Assembly: GCA_030620095.1 (NCBI GenBank)
Contig: JAUTXW010002103.1
Location: 248,001 to 312,000, forward strand
Direction of reading: 5' to 3'
Source: Kuschelorhynchus macadamiae
Lineage: Eukaryota; Arthropoda; Insecta; Coleoptera; Curculionidae
Length of the DNA stretch: 64,000 nucleotides
How positions within the stretch are numbered: the first letter of the stretch is position 1; the number at the start of each line of letters is the position of its first letter. The translations under genes and the position numbers were made by a program. This document shows, one piece after another, positions 1 through 11,966 of this stretch. The notes below the pieces were generated by a model. That model did not search any database. It saw only the letters and a program-made list of their open reading frames with translations, and was not told the DNA's origin.

Positions 1-447
1 CAATATGCATGTATTATATGGGAGCCACAATACGCGAATAAAATTTGCATGTTAGAGAACGTTCAGAGAAAATTTTTAAAGTTTTTGCATTATAAAGCTT
101 ATTCAGTTTATCCTGAAAGAGGATGCGATCAAAAACTATTGTGTGACTTGTTTAATTTCCCTACTTTACAGCGGATGCGTATTGAGGCTGGCATTATGTT
201 TATATATAGATTAATTACAAATCATATTGACAACAAAGAATTCTTAGAACAACTTAATTTTAAAATAGGTAGACTTAATAGCAGATCTCCAAATAAGTTT
301 TATATTGCTGCACCTCGAACAAATCTATATAGAAATTCGCCACTTATAAGACTCTGTAACCACTTTAATGCATACTGTAAGGATATTGATATTTTCTGTG
401 TAACGCAAGAAAAATTTAAAAAGGAAGTAAATAAGCTTACCAAATAG
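1..447 (+). mobile_element. 3' end of a non-LTR retrotransposon ORF2 (5' cut by window)
   Basis: Frame 1 is open from base 1 to the TAG at 445-447 (148 codons), so the visible ORF is the C-terminal end of a longer protein. The opening residues (YACIIWEPQYANK) match the segment after the reverse transcriptase fingers/palm in Jockey, CR1 and similar LINEs, where a YxSxxWxP motif precedes the LExVQRxFLxF stretch (here LENVQRKFLKF). The rest is rich in aromatic and basic residues, as usual for the LINE C-terminus. An A-rich tail follows at about 550-585. The clade cannot be fixed without the RT core. Confidence 0.75.
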
Positions 448-1257
448 GAGATTAAGGCTTATCTTATTGTAGAATATAGTTTTCTAGTTTAGTTAGTCTA
501 AGAGAACATATGTATCAGTAATTGACTTTTTTGTAAGTTGTTGATACATTAATAAATAAAATAAAAAAAATAAAAAATTAAATATATATATTTATATATA
601 TTCCTGTATATTTTTTTTGAGCCAACAAAATTCTTTAATAGGTATTTAATTTTTTTTGTGAGCCAATTAAATTTTTTATAGGTATTTTTTAGTTACCTAG
701 GTGTAGTTGAATTCAAAAAAATAAAAAAAAAGTTGAATTTGTTTTTCAGTAAAATCTTTATGTGGGTCGAATTTGAGAGTGGAATTTATGAGTTTTTAAA
801 TCAACCTTTAAAAATTCGAAATGGTTTCTCCAACATGGCGGACTAATTTTGATATTTGTGCAGATTCAAGTGAAAATTGGTACTGGAGACAAAAGTGCAG
901 ATTGTGAATTATTAGTCAACATTTCAGAACTCAGAATCACACATAGTCTTACACAATAAATATTTTTTTAAATTGAACTTGAGGCCAGCATTTTTTTTTT
1001 TTAATTTTAATTTTTACCTTTTAGTTTACTATAAAATCTTGATTTTTAATTTAATATACAATTAGATTATACTTCTTGACGAATTTTTTATTTATTGAAC
1101 ACTTTTCGTTCCTGCATATTAGTTTCTCAAGCTGCCTTTATCATTGCTAATTATAATTTGTTTTTAATTTCAACAAAATGCATGATTTTAAATAATTTAT
1201 TCATATTTAAGTGGTTATCTCAAAAAAAACTTCTGATTTATTTTGTTTGATTTGTAG
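448..1257. other. Non-coding: LINE 3' UTR and A-rich tail, then Vinc intron
   Basis: Bases 448-585 are the 3' untranslated part of the LINE and end in an A-rich tract. After that the sequence is AT-rich intron. A short imperfect direct repeat (GAGCCAA then TTTAATAGG-like) occurs near 620 and 660. No exon is visible before 1258. Confidence 0.5.
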
Positions 1258-1360
1258 GTATCCGAGAAAAATTAGGAGAACTTCAGCAAGCGGTCAACAC
1301 TGCAATTGTTAATGTAGATAAAACTGGCCTCCAACAAACTGCTCATACTGTTCAAGGAAG
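1258..1360 (+). CDS. Vinc: Vinculin exon (helical bundle region)
   Basis: Acceptor TTTGTAG and donor GTCAGT. Reads IREKLGELQQAVNTAIVNVD and onward to TVQGR, an amphipathic helix of a vinculin bundle. It enters in phase 1 and ends in phase 2 (AG of an Arg codon). Confidence 0.92.
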
Positions 1361-1529
1361 GTCAGTACACATAAGTTTTCTTTTTTTCATTTCTATACAT
1401 TTCTTTCTTGTTTCTAGACCAGATCTAAAATATATAAAATATTACACAATTAGTAATAGTGTGATTTATGGAGGCTTCATTTAAGTGTAGATTGAGAGAA
1501 TGTCAAATTGCAGGGTCAAAGTCAGAGAA

Positions 1530-2400
1530 ACAAATACAAAAAACATTTATTAACAGCCAAATTACATAGTTACATTATATATAACTTAACCAACACATCA
1601 AATGTAACAAGTATTAATATAAAAAATTCATAGTTACACGCTAAATAATAAAAATTCTTACACAATAAAAATATGAGACTACATTTAACATAAAACATTC
1701 AGAAAATATCACTCAGACTATGAGACAAAAACTTGTTAATACTAGAATAAGCTTTAACAATTAATTTTTCTTATCCTACTAGTAATTTGCTTATAACTAT
1801 GCTGATTTTAAAGAGCATTGTAACATTTAAGACCCAGTTATTCACAAGATCTTTGTCCTACTGTGAGTCGACTAGAAGGCAGATCTAGATGTTGGTTGGT
1901 TCTTGTGAGGTGTGTGTGAATTTCACCTCTCTATCTATAATTGTCTAAATGTTGCCTAATGTATTCCACCAATTGAAGTATATATGGGGAAAACCGGGTT
2001 GGTATACCCAAGTCAAAAGTATACCTGCAAGTTTCCAAGGGGAAAGTCTTTTTATATACCTGCCTGCCTATTTCTGAATAATAAATATTTTTGCGCTTAG
2101 CTAGCAGCAACCCAATGAAGCAGACCATAACTCATTACTAAAGTCCATTATACATACATAATAAAATGTTTTTACTAAATGGATTCCTGATAGCATGATA
2201 TACTTGTTCTATTGATTTGCCACTCATTCATATTAACAGACTTGCTTGAATTGAGAGGTTCGTTGGACACAAATTCAAAAAAGTTAGTTTTTAAATTGCA
2301 GATTGTAAGATGGTATTACTCAGTAATCTGATTATAAGAACATTCGTGTCATCAGCATAAATTATGGTCTGCTGAACACAATTATACATAAATACTACTT
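1530..2400 (-). mobile_element. Decayed LINE reverse transcriptase fragment, antisense in a Vinc intron
   Basis: On the reverse strand, bases 2395-2340 read VQQTIIYADDTNV, the catalytic YADD box of a LINE reverse transcriptase. Further 3' the reverse strand carries SYGLLHW (about 2130-2105) and then HTHLTRTNQHLDLP (about 1925-1880). These follow the order seen in Jockey/CR1-type C-termini. Stops and frameshifts interrupt every segment. The 3' end probably lies near 1520-1545, where an AATAAA is found on the reverse strand. Confidence 0.65.
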
Positions 2401-2548
2401 GCTATTTGTATAATGCTGAGGTAGAATTTTTATCTCTGAGAATTATCTTATTCATTATAACCATTTAATCAGTGATTCATCAATATTTTATAAATAAAAT
2501 ATATGAAAGGCTGCTATTAATAGTTTATTAACATTTTGTCTTTGATAG

Positions 2549-2645
2549 ATTGGAACAAGCTAGAAAATGGCTCTCTAATCCTGGTCATGACGATAAAGGC
2601 CTGGGCCGAAGGGCAATAAATGCAATTGTTGAAGAAGGTCGTAAG
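2549..2645 (+). CDS. Vinc: Vinculin exon
   Basis: Acceptor GATAG and donor GTAAAA. Reads LEQARKWLSNPGHDDKGLGR and onward to VEEGRK. The xxQAxxWLxNPxxDDxGLG motif is a hallmark of vinculin repeats. Phase 2 in, phase 0 out. Confidence 0.95.
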
Positions 2646-2728
2646 GTAAAATACGTATTGTGTAATTTATAAGTAATCTGATAATATACCTAAATTTTCC
2701 TCTGGCTTAACTTTATGTACTTTTTTAG

Positions 2729-2868
2729 GTTGCTGATGGGCTTCCAGGCGTTCAAAAGGCAGAGATTTTACAACTGTGTGATGAAGTGGATTCCTTATCT
2801 CGACAGTTAGGTGATCTGTGTGCCCAAGGTAAAGGCAATACACCTCAGGCTCAGGAAATAGCCAGAAG
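2729..2868 (+). CDS. Vinc: Vinculin exon
   Basis: Acceptor TTTTTTAG and donor GTATGC. Reads VADGLPGVQKAEILQLCDEV and onward to LCAQGKGNTPQAQEIARR, the second half of a vinculin repeat (LxxLxxxGKGxxPxAxxxA). Phase 0 in, phase 2 out. Confidence 0.95.
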
Positions 2869-2934
2869 GTATGCTATTTATATTGGATAAGTCTCATGCT
2901 CTCACTATACTTTTTAATAATTCCTGCTTGACGC

Positions 2935-3475
2935 CTTGGAGTGGGGTGCTCAAGTGGATTCCATTTACACTGATTTCTCTAAGCCGTTTGACAGATTGAT
3001 CATCAGCTACTCTTGGCTGATATTTCGGCTCTTGGTTTGAGTCAGCATCTAGTTCAATTGATTAAAAGTTAGGAGCCGAATCGGCAGCTTCATATCAGAA
3101 CTAATCGCAGCAGTTTCTGGTGGACCATAAGGCACCCACTGCTTTCCCTTGCTATTTAATCTTTTTTTGTTAATGATATTTATAATTTACACAGCTCTAC
3201 ACCGATTTGTGGAATGGTCAAAAGTAAATGGGCTAGCACTACACCATAGTAAATGTAGTTTTGTTAAAATTCATCATATACTATAGTATTGGTGGAATAC
3301 CACTGGATGTGGTTAATATAGTGAAGGACCTTGTAGTGTTATTTAACTACCGCCTCTCATTTAGTGACTATATTTATATAATTCCAAAACTCAGCACTAT
3401 TTTCATTCATTCACTCTACAATACTGTCCTCGTGGTTTTTGTAACATTGTTTAGGCAATAGCTTAAATTTATATC
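2935..3475 (+). mobile_element. Degenerate LINE RT fragment, sense
   Basis: Sense-strand pieces in different frames align in the right order with a LINE reverse transcriptase. They are QVDSIYTDFSKPFDRL (finger/palm motif DFSKAFD) near 2950-3000, FPLLFNLF with a following NDI-like segment near 3145-3180, and IVKDLVVLFNYRLSFSDYI (the KDLGV-F-L-F motif) near 3315-3380. Multiple stops show an old copy. The YADD box itself is not visible. Confidence 0.6.
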
Positions 3476-4570
3476 TTAAATAGTTAAACTCAAGATAATA
3501 TTGATTATTACCAGTTGTTTTATAACGTTTGTGAGTAATTTTTTTTTATAAGTTGGAAACTAAACTGGAAAAATTGATTTTTTCACACAGTATTTAGGCA
3601 CAAAGAGATTTATGGCTTCATAAATGATTGCATAAAATGTATCAACAATTATATTAATATCCTGAAGGTAATCTGGTTGTATCCAGTTTATTTGCAGAAA
3701 GTAATTATTGAATGCACTAATCACACTATATAATCTGCGAAAATTATACCTGACCTCACTTTGATTATAATATTTTGATACCGCTCCTGCTCTAAAATTT
3801 GTAAGCGGTACAGTAGGGAGGAAGTTGCAGGAAATAGAGTATATGTGGACTCACTGATACTTTAATATTCTAGATTTAATAAATATGGGTAACATTTGGC
3901 CAAATCTACAATTTCAGATGGAAAGTTTAGTTGTACAAATAAACCTTGTTTTTAGCTAAAAAAAAAAGTCGTCCTTGCCAGTCTGACATTCAAGATGTGT
4001 GTCAGACATTAGAGATCAATCTACATATAAATTCACTATCTCGCAACTCCCCCCCCCCTCAATTTGTATAGAGAGGTATCAGAAGGCCATAATTAACCAT
4101 ATATCAGTTTATTAAGATGTGCACTGATGAAAACATGTTTTGGTTGTGGGCTCCAAGAGTATTAGCAAAAGATGTTTTAAAGATAATAATTGTCCACATA
4201 TTTGATTAACCTCAGATAATTATCATGTAGATTCTTATATTTATATACATTTGTTTATTTCATTCTTTTTTCAGCCAAAAAGTATCAAATGCCGTAGTAA
4301 GGTAAAATGTTTAATGTTAGATAGATTGTGATCTGTTCAGAGATAATAATCATTTTGTTAACACGAACGACAGTTTGACAGTGTTATTTTTACTAGTAAC
4401 TTCTGTGACCGTCCTTTTGGTTCAGCTACCTACAGATGTTTTAAAAAATATTTTATTGACATATATTTTGTGTTGCTCTTTTTGTTGTTAGTATAATTGT
4501 ATCATCATTATTATTTTTTAATTATTTTATTTAAAACCATTACATTTACTGCATCCTCATGTACACACGG
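3476..4570. other. Vinc intron without recognisable gene
   Basis: AT-rich intron sequence with one poly-C run near 4050. I see no coding signal or paired terminal repeat in it. Confidence 0.5.
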
Positions 4571-5165
4571 TGTGCCATATAGAAGTTCCATCCTCCTTAT
4601 CTCCGGTATTTTTAAAGATACCTTGATAAACTTTTCATTTGAAAGCTTAGGGTTAAGTACTTCCATATTTATACTAATTTAATTACAAATTTAACATCAG
4701 AATGTAAAAAACTTTTTCAGAAAACCATTTTTATACCGAGATTGACAATTTTTAAAGCTCACAGGCGCCTTCGTAGTAAACGTAAGCAGATACCACTAAT
4801 CGAATTTTCGTATTTACATTTAAAAATATTTTTTTTTGTCAGACTAAAATGTACCCTTACCTACTACAGATGCGCATGCTCCTTTAAAAATTTGATGTAA
4901 CTTATCTCGGTTAAAAAAATGGTTTTTTGAAAAACTTTCTGACATTCCGATAAAAAAAATCTGAGTTTTACAGACTTCAAATAAAAAAGTACCTTTCCAA
5001 TTAAAAAGGAATGCAGTTTTTTTTTATTTGAAAAGAAATACTTTGTAATCGGATCAGATTAAATGTGGAACACCTCTAGAAAGTATTTAAACTAAACTTT
5101 CAAATAAAGATATCTTTAAAAATAACGGATATGTAAGGAGGGTGGAACTTCTACCTAGGACTATG
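4571..5165. repeat. Non-autonomous foldback/MITE-like element, about 0.6 kb
   Basis: Bases about 4575-4680 are repeated in inverted orientation at about 5055-5160. Examples are TAGAAGTTCCATCCTCCTT at the left against AAGGAGGGTGGAACTTCTA at the right, followed by TTTTTAAAGATA in both arms. The middle (about 4690-5050) has no ORF. It abuts the large inverted repeat that starts at 5172. Confidence 0.6.
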
Positions 5166-6443
5166 TATATAACCTGCTGGACACTCGAACTGCATAACGT
5201 AATTTTTTGGGGTATTTTTAACGTTCGATATTTCAAAAACGGTAAGCTAAATTGAAATGCGGTTTTCGACGTCAGCTTACTCAAGGTGTGTAGATTACAA
5301 ACTCGACTGGTGGATCGCCAGATATGATGGGAAAAGGTTTGTACAGGGTGTAAACTAAAACTCTGCATTTTTTACAAAATTTCATTTAACGATATTTTTT
5401 ACAAAACAATATTTTATTTATTGTCATATACACCAAAATAATCTATGATTAGATACAAAAAAACAATTTCTCCCGTTTTTTGAAATTGCCATTTTTTCGG
5501 AATATACAGGGGATTTTCAAAAATTTGTACATGGGTTCACAAACAAAATCCCAACTCACTAGTGATAACTCAAATCAAGCTCACTGTGGTATTGTTTTCA
5601 TTATTTATGACACTGCTATTAGGAAAAAATACAATAATATTATACAGGGGTCTAAAAAAGCTTACAGTTGATTTAATTATTAAAATTTCATGATTTTGCA
5701 CATTTTTATGCATTGAACATTGAAAACTAAAGAAAGTATAATAAAACGTAAAAATTTTCAATCCCGTTAGTTGATTTACATAAATTAGAGTATTTTACCG
5801 AAACGGTTTTTTAAATTCCATCCTAACCTCACTTCCAAAGAAATTAGCGGTGCAAATGATAGCGCTACTTTTCAACAATATTGTAAAGTGTTTTTTGAAT
5901 ATATTCGATTTTTTAGAACTGAATGATTATTATAACGAAATTGTAGCATTATTATACCTGGAAAGCAAGTACCAGTAGCGTTTTATAATAATTTCATAAT
6001 TATACCGGGTGGCCAAATAAGCGTGCAATGTACTGTATCTCGGAAACTACTGATTTTAGAAACTTGCTGTAATTTTTTTTTTAACTATAGTGGCCAAATA
6101 AATGCTGGAAAAATTTTTTCAGTTTCTAAGATGACCGCTAGGGGGCGTAACAGCAAATGAAAAATACATAGAAATGCCGATTTTCGCTGGATTTTTTATT
6201 ATTTCCGCTAAATTGTAAGATGGAAGGTTTATGGCCTGTGCACCGTCTAATCTTAGTTGGCGTTGCGATAAAAATGTCATGGATTCCATGGATACGACAA
6301 AATGCTTAATTGGATATTCTTCCTTGTTTGTCATTTTGACGTACTGTTTCTTAAACTCATATTTTTACATTTTACTTCGTGATTTTACCTTTTATTGATT
6401 TTTATTTTGTTTGTTTTTTGTGTATTTAATTCATATCTTCTCG

Positions 6444-7654
6444 ATGCGGAGACTAACTGCTGCCGAAAGGCAAAATGCCCTTAGGCTCTTGGACCAAGGC
6501 ATGTCTCAGCAAGAAGTCGCAAATTTATATAATGTGAACCAAAGTCAAATTTCGCGGCTAAAAACAAGATTTGAAAATACGGGAAACGACGCATATCGGC
6601 ACGGTGGTGGTTGGGTGAGGAAAATTAGAGGAAGGGCAGAAATAAATTTAGTACGTAATACGCGCCAACAAAGAACGAAGTGTTCCAGGAAATTGAACGA
6701 TGAGCTGCGTCGTACAGCTGAAGTGCATGTTTCTGATCGTACTGTAAGGAGGACATTAAACAGAAACAATTTGAGGTAAAACTTTATCATAGCAAGCATT
6801 AAATTTGCAAGGTCCAATTTTTATCTACATTTAAAAAAATCTTATTCAAGAAATTCCCAAACCATGAGTAATATGGAAATATCTGTAACATCGAAAGCAA
6901 TTTATTATTACAAGTAGAGGTCAACAAGTACGACCTAAAAAATAAAATGAAACAAATTTTTTAGAGCACGACGTAGAGCGAAGTGTCCTCGTTTGCTACC
7001 ACCTCATCGTGCAGCACGGTTAGCATGGGCCCAAGAACATCGAGATTGGACCATCAATGAGTGGAGAAACTGTTTTTTTTTTGCGACGAAACAAGGTTCA
7101 ACCTCATTCATTCGGATGGTAGAATTCTTGTTTGGAGAGAGCCGAATGAAAGGTATGACGAGGAAAACATGGCACCTCAAGAAGCCTTTGGAGGCGGAGG
7201 CATTACAGTTTGGGCGGGGGTAATATACAATGGGAAGTCTGATATTTTCACTACCAGACAAACAGTTAATGCTGTAGTCTATAGGGACGATATCATACTT
7301 CCCATTGTCGTGCCATTTGCCGCAAATTATGGACACGATTTTCTTTTGGTCGACGATAACGCACGGCCTCATCGAGCGCAAATTGTAACGGAGGCTTTGC
7401 AGGTCAATAATATAAATCGTATGAATTGGCCTGCGAAGTCTCCGGATTTGAATATTATAGAGAATGTGTGGTCGCATTTAAAATTATTAGTGAGATCAAG
7501 AGATGTTGCCCCAGAAACCTTGAACGAGCTGTCCGAAGCCATACAAGAGGAATGGAACAACGTCCCCCTAGATTTCATTAATAATTTAGTGCACAGCATG
7601 TCTCGGAGATGCCGTGAAGTTATTCGTCTGCGAGGAGGGCCAACCAAATATTAA
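6444..7654 (+). pseudogene. Tc1-like DD34E transposase, two exons, one frameshift
   Basis: Exon 1 (6444-6775) begins MRRLTAAERQNALRLLDQG and encodes the paired-like helix-turn-helix region. A 189-bp intron (6776-6964, GTAAAA..TTTTTAG) joins it in frame to PHRAARLAWAQEH. The catalytic domain has CDETRF (first Asp), VDDNARPHRA (second Asp) and SPDLNIIENVW (Glu). There are 34 residues between the second Asp and the Glu, the spacing of Tc1-like cut-and-paste transposases. A T homopolymer near 7072-7081 shifts the frame by one base between WRN and the first Asp. Apart from that it is nearly complete, to the TAA at 7652-7654. Its own 5' end may be near 6004 (TATACCGGGTGGCC), but no matching 3' end was found. 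Confidence 0.8.
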
Positions 7655-8030
7655 CATGGTTACGTTTCTTTTCTTTCTTCTCCTTTCTCTTATCCCAATC
7701 CTACAAGGGTTATTTTTTGTTTTTTTAAGGTGTCTAAAAATGTGCCATCGTAGTTAGGTACACTCAAACTATCCAGGGTTTTTCACATCTGATAGTACTG
7801 TACAAGGAGGTACCAAGAATGTTATCACGAGTATCAAATACCTCCATTGGTACCGACTTTCATGACCATCAGATTTTGTTTCCTATTCTAAACTTTTTCT
7901 TCGCTGTAGTTGAATTAGGTTAACAAATAATTGTTTATTATATTTTAGAATTTTAGAGTTGAATACAGGTATACTATACTATACCTGTGGGTATTATAAT
8001 ATTGAGTGGAATCCAATATGTTACAATATA

Positions 8031-8340
8031 CAGGGTATTGAAAGATGCTTAGTTGGGTTATGGATCAAGTTATAAATGCAAGCTATAGTCCTGTCGATGT
8101 TTCGTTTTATTTTCAAGACACTATAAGATCTTCAAAATTGTTGTAACATTTTAAAAACCTTATATAATTAATTTAAAAGTAATCCAGGTGCGATTAACCT
8201 TGGTTACTACACTAATTATTATTAACGTCTTTGAATGTCCTGAAGATCCCTTAAAATAAAGCGAAACGTAGACAGGTATCTAACAGCTTTCATTTATAAC
8301 TCGGTCCTACATACCTCAAGTAAGCACCTTTCATAAATTC
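8031..8340. repeat. Small MITE inside the foldback element
   Basis: CAGGGTATTGAAAGATGCTT and the following 120 bases are repeated in inverted form up to about 8340, for example AAGTTATAAATGCAAGCTAT against ACAGCTTTCATTTATAACT. Arms are diverged. There is no coding sequence. Confidence 0.55.
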
Positions 8341-9441
8341 TCTTCGATCTTTGAAGGAATAAAAATATTATTTAATATACAGGGTGCTTCATAAAAAATC
8401 TAGAATTTACCGCTAATTTTTAATTGAAGCGGACCTGATAGAACATGTCTCCTTATGTGAGTAACCAAATTCTTACTAAGACTAAGGTCTGCTGTTTAGT
8501 TCGCCAGAAACCATCACCATGAGACACTCTGTAAAACTACGAAATTCCTATAAAACGCTACTGGTACCTGTTTTATAGGTATAATAATGCTAGAATTTCG
8601 TTATAATAATTATTCAGTTCTAAAAAGTCAAATGGATTTAAAAAACACTCTACAATATTGTCAAAAAGCAACACTGTCCATTTGTGCCGCTACTTTCTCC
8701 CAAAGTGAGGTTAGGATGGAATATAAAAAACCGTTTTGAAAGACTCTAATTTATGTAAATCAAGTAACGAGATTGAAAATTTTTACGTTTTATTATACTT
8801 TCTGTAGTTTTCAATGTTCAAAGCATAAAAATATGCAAAAACATGATATTTTAGGAATGAAATCAACTGTAAGCTTTTTTAGACTCCTGTATATTATAAT
8901 TGTATTTTTTCCTGATGGCAGTATTGTAAATAATGAGAATAATACAACAATCAGTTTGATGTGAGCTATCACTGGTGAGTTAGGATTTTTTTTGTAAAAC
9001 CATCTACAAATTTTTGAAAATCCCCTGTATATTCCGAAAAAATGGCAATTTCAAAAAACGGGAGAAATTGTTTTTTTGTATCTAATCATAGATTATTTTG
9101 GTGTATATGACAATAAATAAAATATTGTTTTGAAAAAATATCGTTAAATAAAATTTGGAAAAAAATGCAGATTTTTAGTTTACACCCTGTACAAACCTTT
9201 TCCCATCATATCTGGCGATCCACCAGTCGAGTTTGTAATCTACACACCTTGAGTAAGCTGACGTCGCAAACCGCATTTCAATTTAGCTTACCGTTTTTTT
9301 GAAATATCGAACGTTAAAAATACCCCAAAAAATTACGTTATGCAGTTCGAGTGTCCAGCAGGTTAGATCACTGATTTAGCTGACGGAAGGATTTCACTAT
9401 CTAAAAATTTCAGTTTTTTTTTAAGTTAAAGTTGTTTTTAG

Positions 9442-9665
9442 GTTGTCTCAAAAGCTGCATGAATTGAAGGAAAGGATTCAACAAGCAGTTACTAACCGAG
9501 TCGTCGAAGATTTCATAGATATCGTTACTCCCTTGAAGCAGTTTACCGAGACTGTTTTAGCACCAGAAGGAACGCCGAATCGAGATCAGAATTTCTCCGA
9601 CAAAGCTTCCAATTTACAGAATTTCAGTAACAGAGCTGTTAAAACGGCTAGAATGGTCGCTGCAG
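9442..9665 (+). CDS. Vinc: Vinculin exon
   Basis: Acceptor TTTTTAG and donor GTAAAG. Reads LSQKLHELKERIQQAVTNRV, then FIDIVTPLKQF and NFSDKASNLQNFSNRAVKTA, a full vinculin helical segment. Phase 2 in, phase 1 out. Confidence 0.95.
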
Positions 9666-11190
9666 GTAAAGTTATTGATAGTTTATCTTAACAAAAAACA
9701 AACTTTTTTTTACAAAACTCTTTGGGCATTTCTTTTTTGAGAGCAATACATATTTTGAAAGCAATACATATTTTCCATCATGCCACTTCAACCCCAGGCG
9801 AGGTTGATCCTACAATTTAAATGACAATGGAGTAGAATCTCATTTTTTTAATTAAACAAAGTCGCATTGTTGTTAATATCATAAAATATCTTTTATTTTA
9901 AATAGACAATAAACCAACGCTAACTACCAAAACTCTAACATCAACATTATACGACAACATATAAAGAACGACCAGTATTATACATTATAAACAAAAATGT
10001 TAATTCTGAACTTGAACTAATAGATAGTTCAAGTTCAGAATTAAGCTCACTTTCTTGATCGTCGATAGAACTTGACTTTTTTCCAAATAAATTTGTTTAA
10101 CATACACTAGTATTCTAGAACGTGTAGTTGTCTTAGGTAAACCTAGTAGGTAAGGTTTACCTACTAGGTATACCTAAGACAGGTTCATGATAAAAGTAAA
10201 AAAAATGCATGCCATAATTAAAAAAAAAACAGATTGGGATGTAGACTTGGCATGCTCTGCACTCGACTATCATTTGTATATTTAACAACCTCTATGAAAC
10301 GTTTGTGTTGTTTTTATGTACTAAGTCAAAACATACAAAAATTTAAAAAATATATATAACTTAATAAGTATTACCTAGAAAACGATACTTATATATAAGC
10401 AAGCTAATTTAGTCAAATCAGTATTATTCCTTCAAGATGTTGAAAATTTTATAAAAGAATAATCAATTATTTCGAACAATACAATTGTGCTCCATCGAAG
10501 TATCATTTCTTGACTGACCATTGTTATCAAGGTTGTGCCAGGTATTTTGGCAAATTTTGAAATAATTCATGGGACTGTGTTCAGTTTAAGCCTAGTTTTT
10601 GTGAAAACTGTTTGCAAAGTTCCATCTGGCAATAAATGATTGCTCTCTGTCTGTCCAAATAATTAGGGTGTTAAAGTAATTTTCTGCTGTTTTGAAATTA
10701 GCACTCATTCCAAGTACTGAAACATCTATTTTTTAACTAAGCTCTACTATTAAATTGGTAACACGTTGAAGTTTGTCAGGAATCGGATTCCCTCCCTTGT
10801 ATCAAAGTCAAGAAGTTATGCTGCATTACGGGTGTCAGTGCATGTCTTTTCTATTCTCTTTATTAAACTAGGAAATGTATTCTCCTCTTCTTTCTTCAGA
10901 AATGGGCAACTACAAAAGGACTGTTTCAAACTGTTTCTTCTTCTACAAATGTAGTACAAACTTCTGATAAATACACATTTGAGTTTTCCATGAAAGTAAT
11001 CAGACGAACAACAGGTTTCCATGGTTGTAAAAACAAATCATTTCTGACACAGCATACGTCATTATTTAGCATCACATGTTTTTTATGATTTGTTGTCATT
11101 TTTCTATGTCAGGATGTATTACATTGTCTAAGTGGCTGTCGCTTTACTACTTTTCATACAAGTTACTGGGTAGTACTGGGTACCTTGTAG
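9666..11190. other. Vinc intron with two strong short palindromes
   Basis: Mostly AT-rich intron. Bases 10001-10019 and 10025-10043 are perfect 19-bp inverted copies with a 5-bp loop. Bases 10130-10180 form a second hairpin with arms of about 24 bp (GTCTTAGGT.. at both ends). No transposase is associated. The right part (about 10470-11190) may be the 3' UTR of the antisense coding stub at 11194. Confidence 0.5.
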
Positions 11191-11193
11191 CTA

Positions 11194-11395
11194 TTGGTAA
11201 CTTGGCGGCGAATTTGACAAACGAGGAGTATTAGTGCCAGGAGGAACCACATCAGGTTTGCTTTCTTTACCTGGCCGATCTGGATATGGCTTCATGAAAA
11301 CTAACTTTTCTTTGTTTGGAAACATGGTTTCATCTTCCGCGCCTTGAAGAGAATCCTCTAAATCGGATTTTTTTCCTTATATGTTTCAAGGCAAC
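11194..11395 (-). pseudogene. Antisense coding-like stub of unknown family
   Basis: The reverse strand reads, without stop, DSLQGAEDETMFPNKEKLVF and on through MKPYPDRPGKESKPDVVPPG to a Ser/Pro-rich end (NSPPSYQ) and the TAG at 11193-11191. An AG acceptor-like site lies at 11397-11396. One base must be skipped in an A run near 11372 to join the first part (LETYKEK) to the rest. The composition looks like a real protein C-terminus rather than chance AT-rich ORF, and 0.7 kb of UTR-like sequence follows. It could be the last exon of a nested gene, a captured exon or a retrocopy. I do not recognise the family. Confidence 0.35.
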
Positions 11396-11591
11396 CTAAA
11401 AATAGGAAATTTTTTCTATCAAATAATTTTTTTTTCTATAAAAATGTATTTACTAATTTTCATAATGCTATATAATATCAACCAAATAGTTTATTTTGTA
11501 ATATCATTTTTGTTTACTTTCAACGGAATTTGAACAAAAATGTATAAATCTTTAATTGAAAAAAAAAAATAGTGCTGTATATTTTTTTAAG

Positions 11592-11825
11592 GTGGTAGTG
11601 GTGGAAACAAGAAACTTGCCGAAGGCTTGAGCAGTGTGGCTAACCAAGTGGAAAGCTTGACACCCCAACTGATCTCAGCTGGTAGTATTCGAATGAACTA
11701 TCCTACCAGCAAGGCGGCAGATGAACATTTTGAAAATCTTCGGCAGCAATATGCTGACACTGTCACCAAAATGCGAAATCTTTGCGATGAAGCTACGGAC
11801 TCTGCTGATTTTATAAAGGCGTCAG
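11592..11825 (+). CDS. Vinc: Vinculin exon
   Basis: Acceptor TTTAAG and donor GTATAT. Starts GGSGGNKKLAEGLSSVANQV and continues with SLTPQLISAGSIRMNYPTS and ADEHFENLRQQYADTV, the LTPQ..SA.RI...P motif of vinculin. Phase 1 in and out. Confidence 0.95.
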
Positions 11826-11895
11826 GTATATATTTATCAGTAATATCATTAAAATTAGTTTTATTCATCTGGTATTTCAAGATTACCAGAGCGAT

Positions 11896-11966
<71 letters not shown>

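Larger units (their letters stand above)
5172..9363. mobile_element. 4.2 kb foldback element with about 0.8 kb inverted arms and TA flanks
   Basis: The left arm (about 5172-5990) and the right arm (about 8553-9363) are reverse complements along nearly their whole length. The outer ends read ACCTGCTGGACACTCGAACT and its complement. Each is flanked by TA, the usual target duplication of Tc1/mariner elements. Inside each arm, TATACAGGG- or TACAGGGTG-type sequences, which are typical mariner ends, recur at mirror positions (5342, 5505, 5640 and 8905, 9010, 9185). The centre holds a Tc1-like transposase gene and a smaller MITE. It could be one element with accreted ends or a stack of nested insertions. 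Confidence 0.65.
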
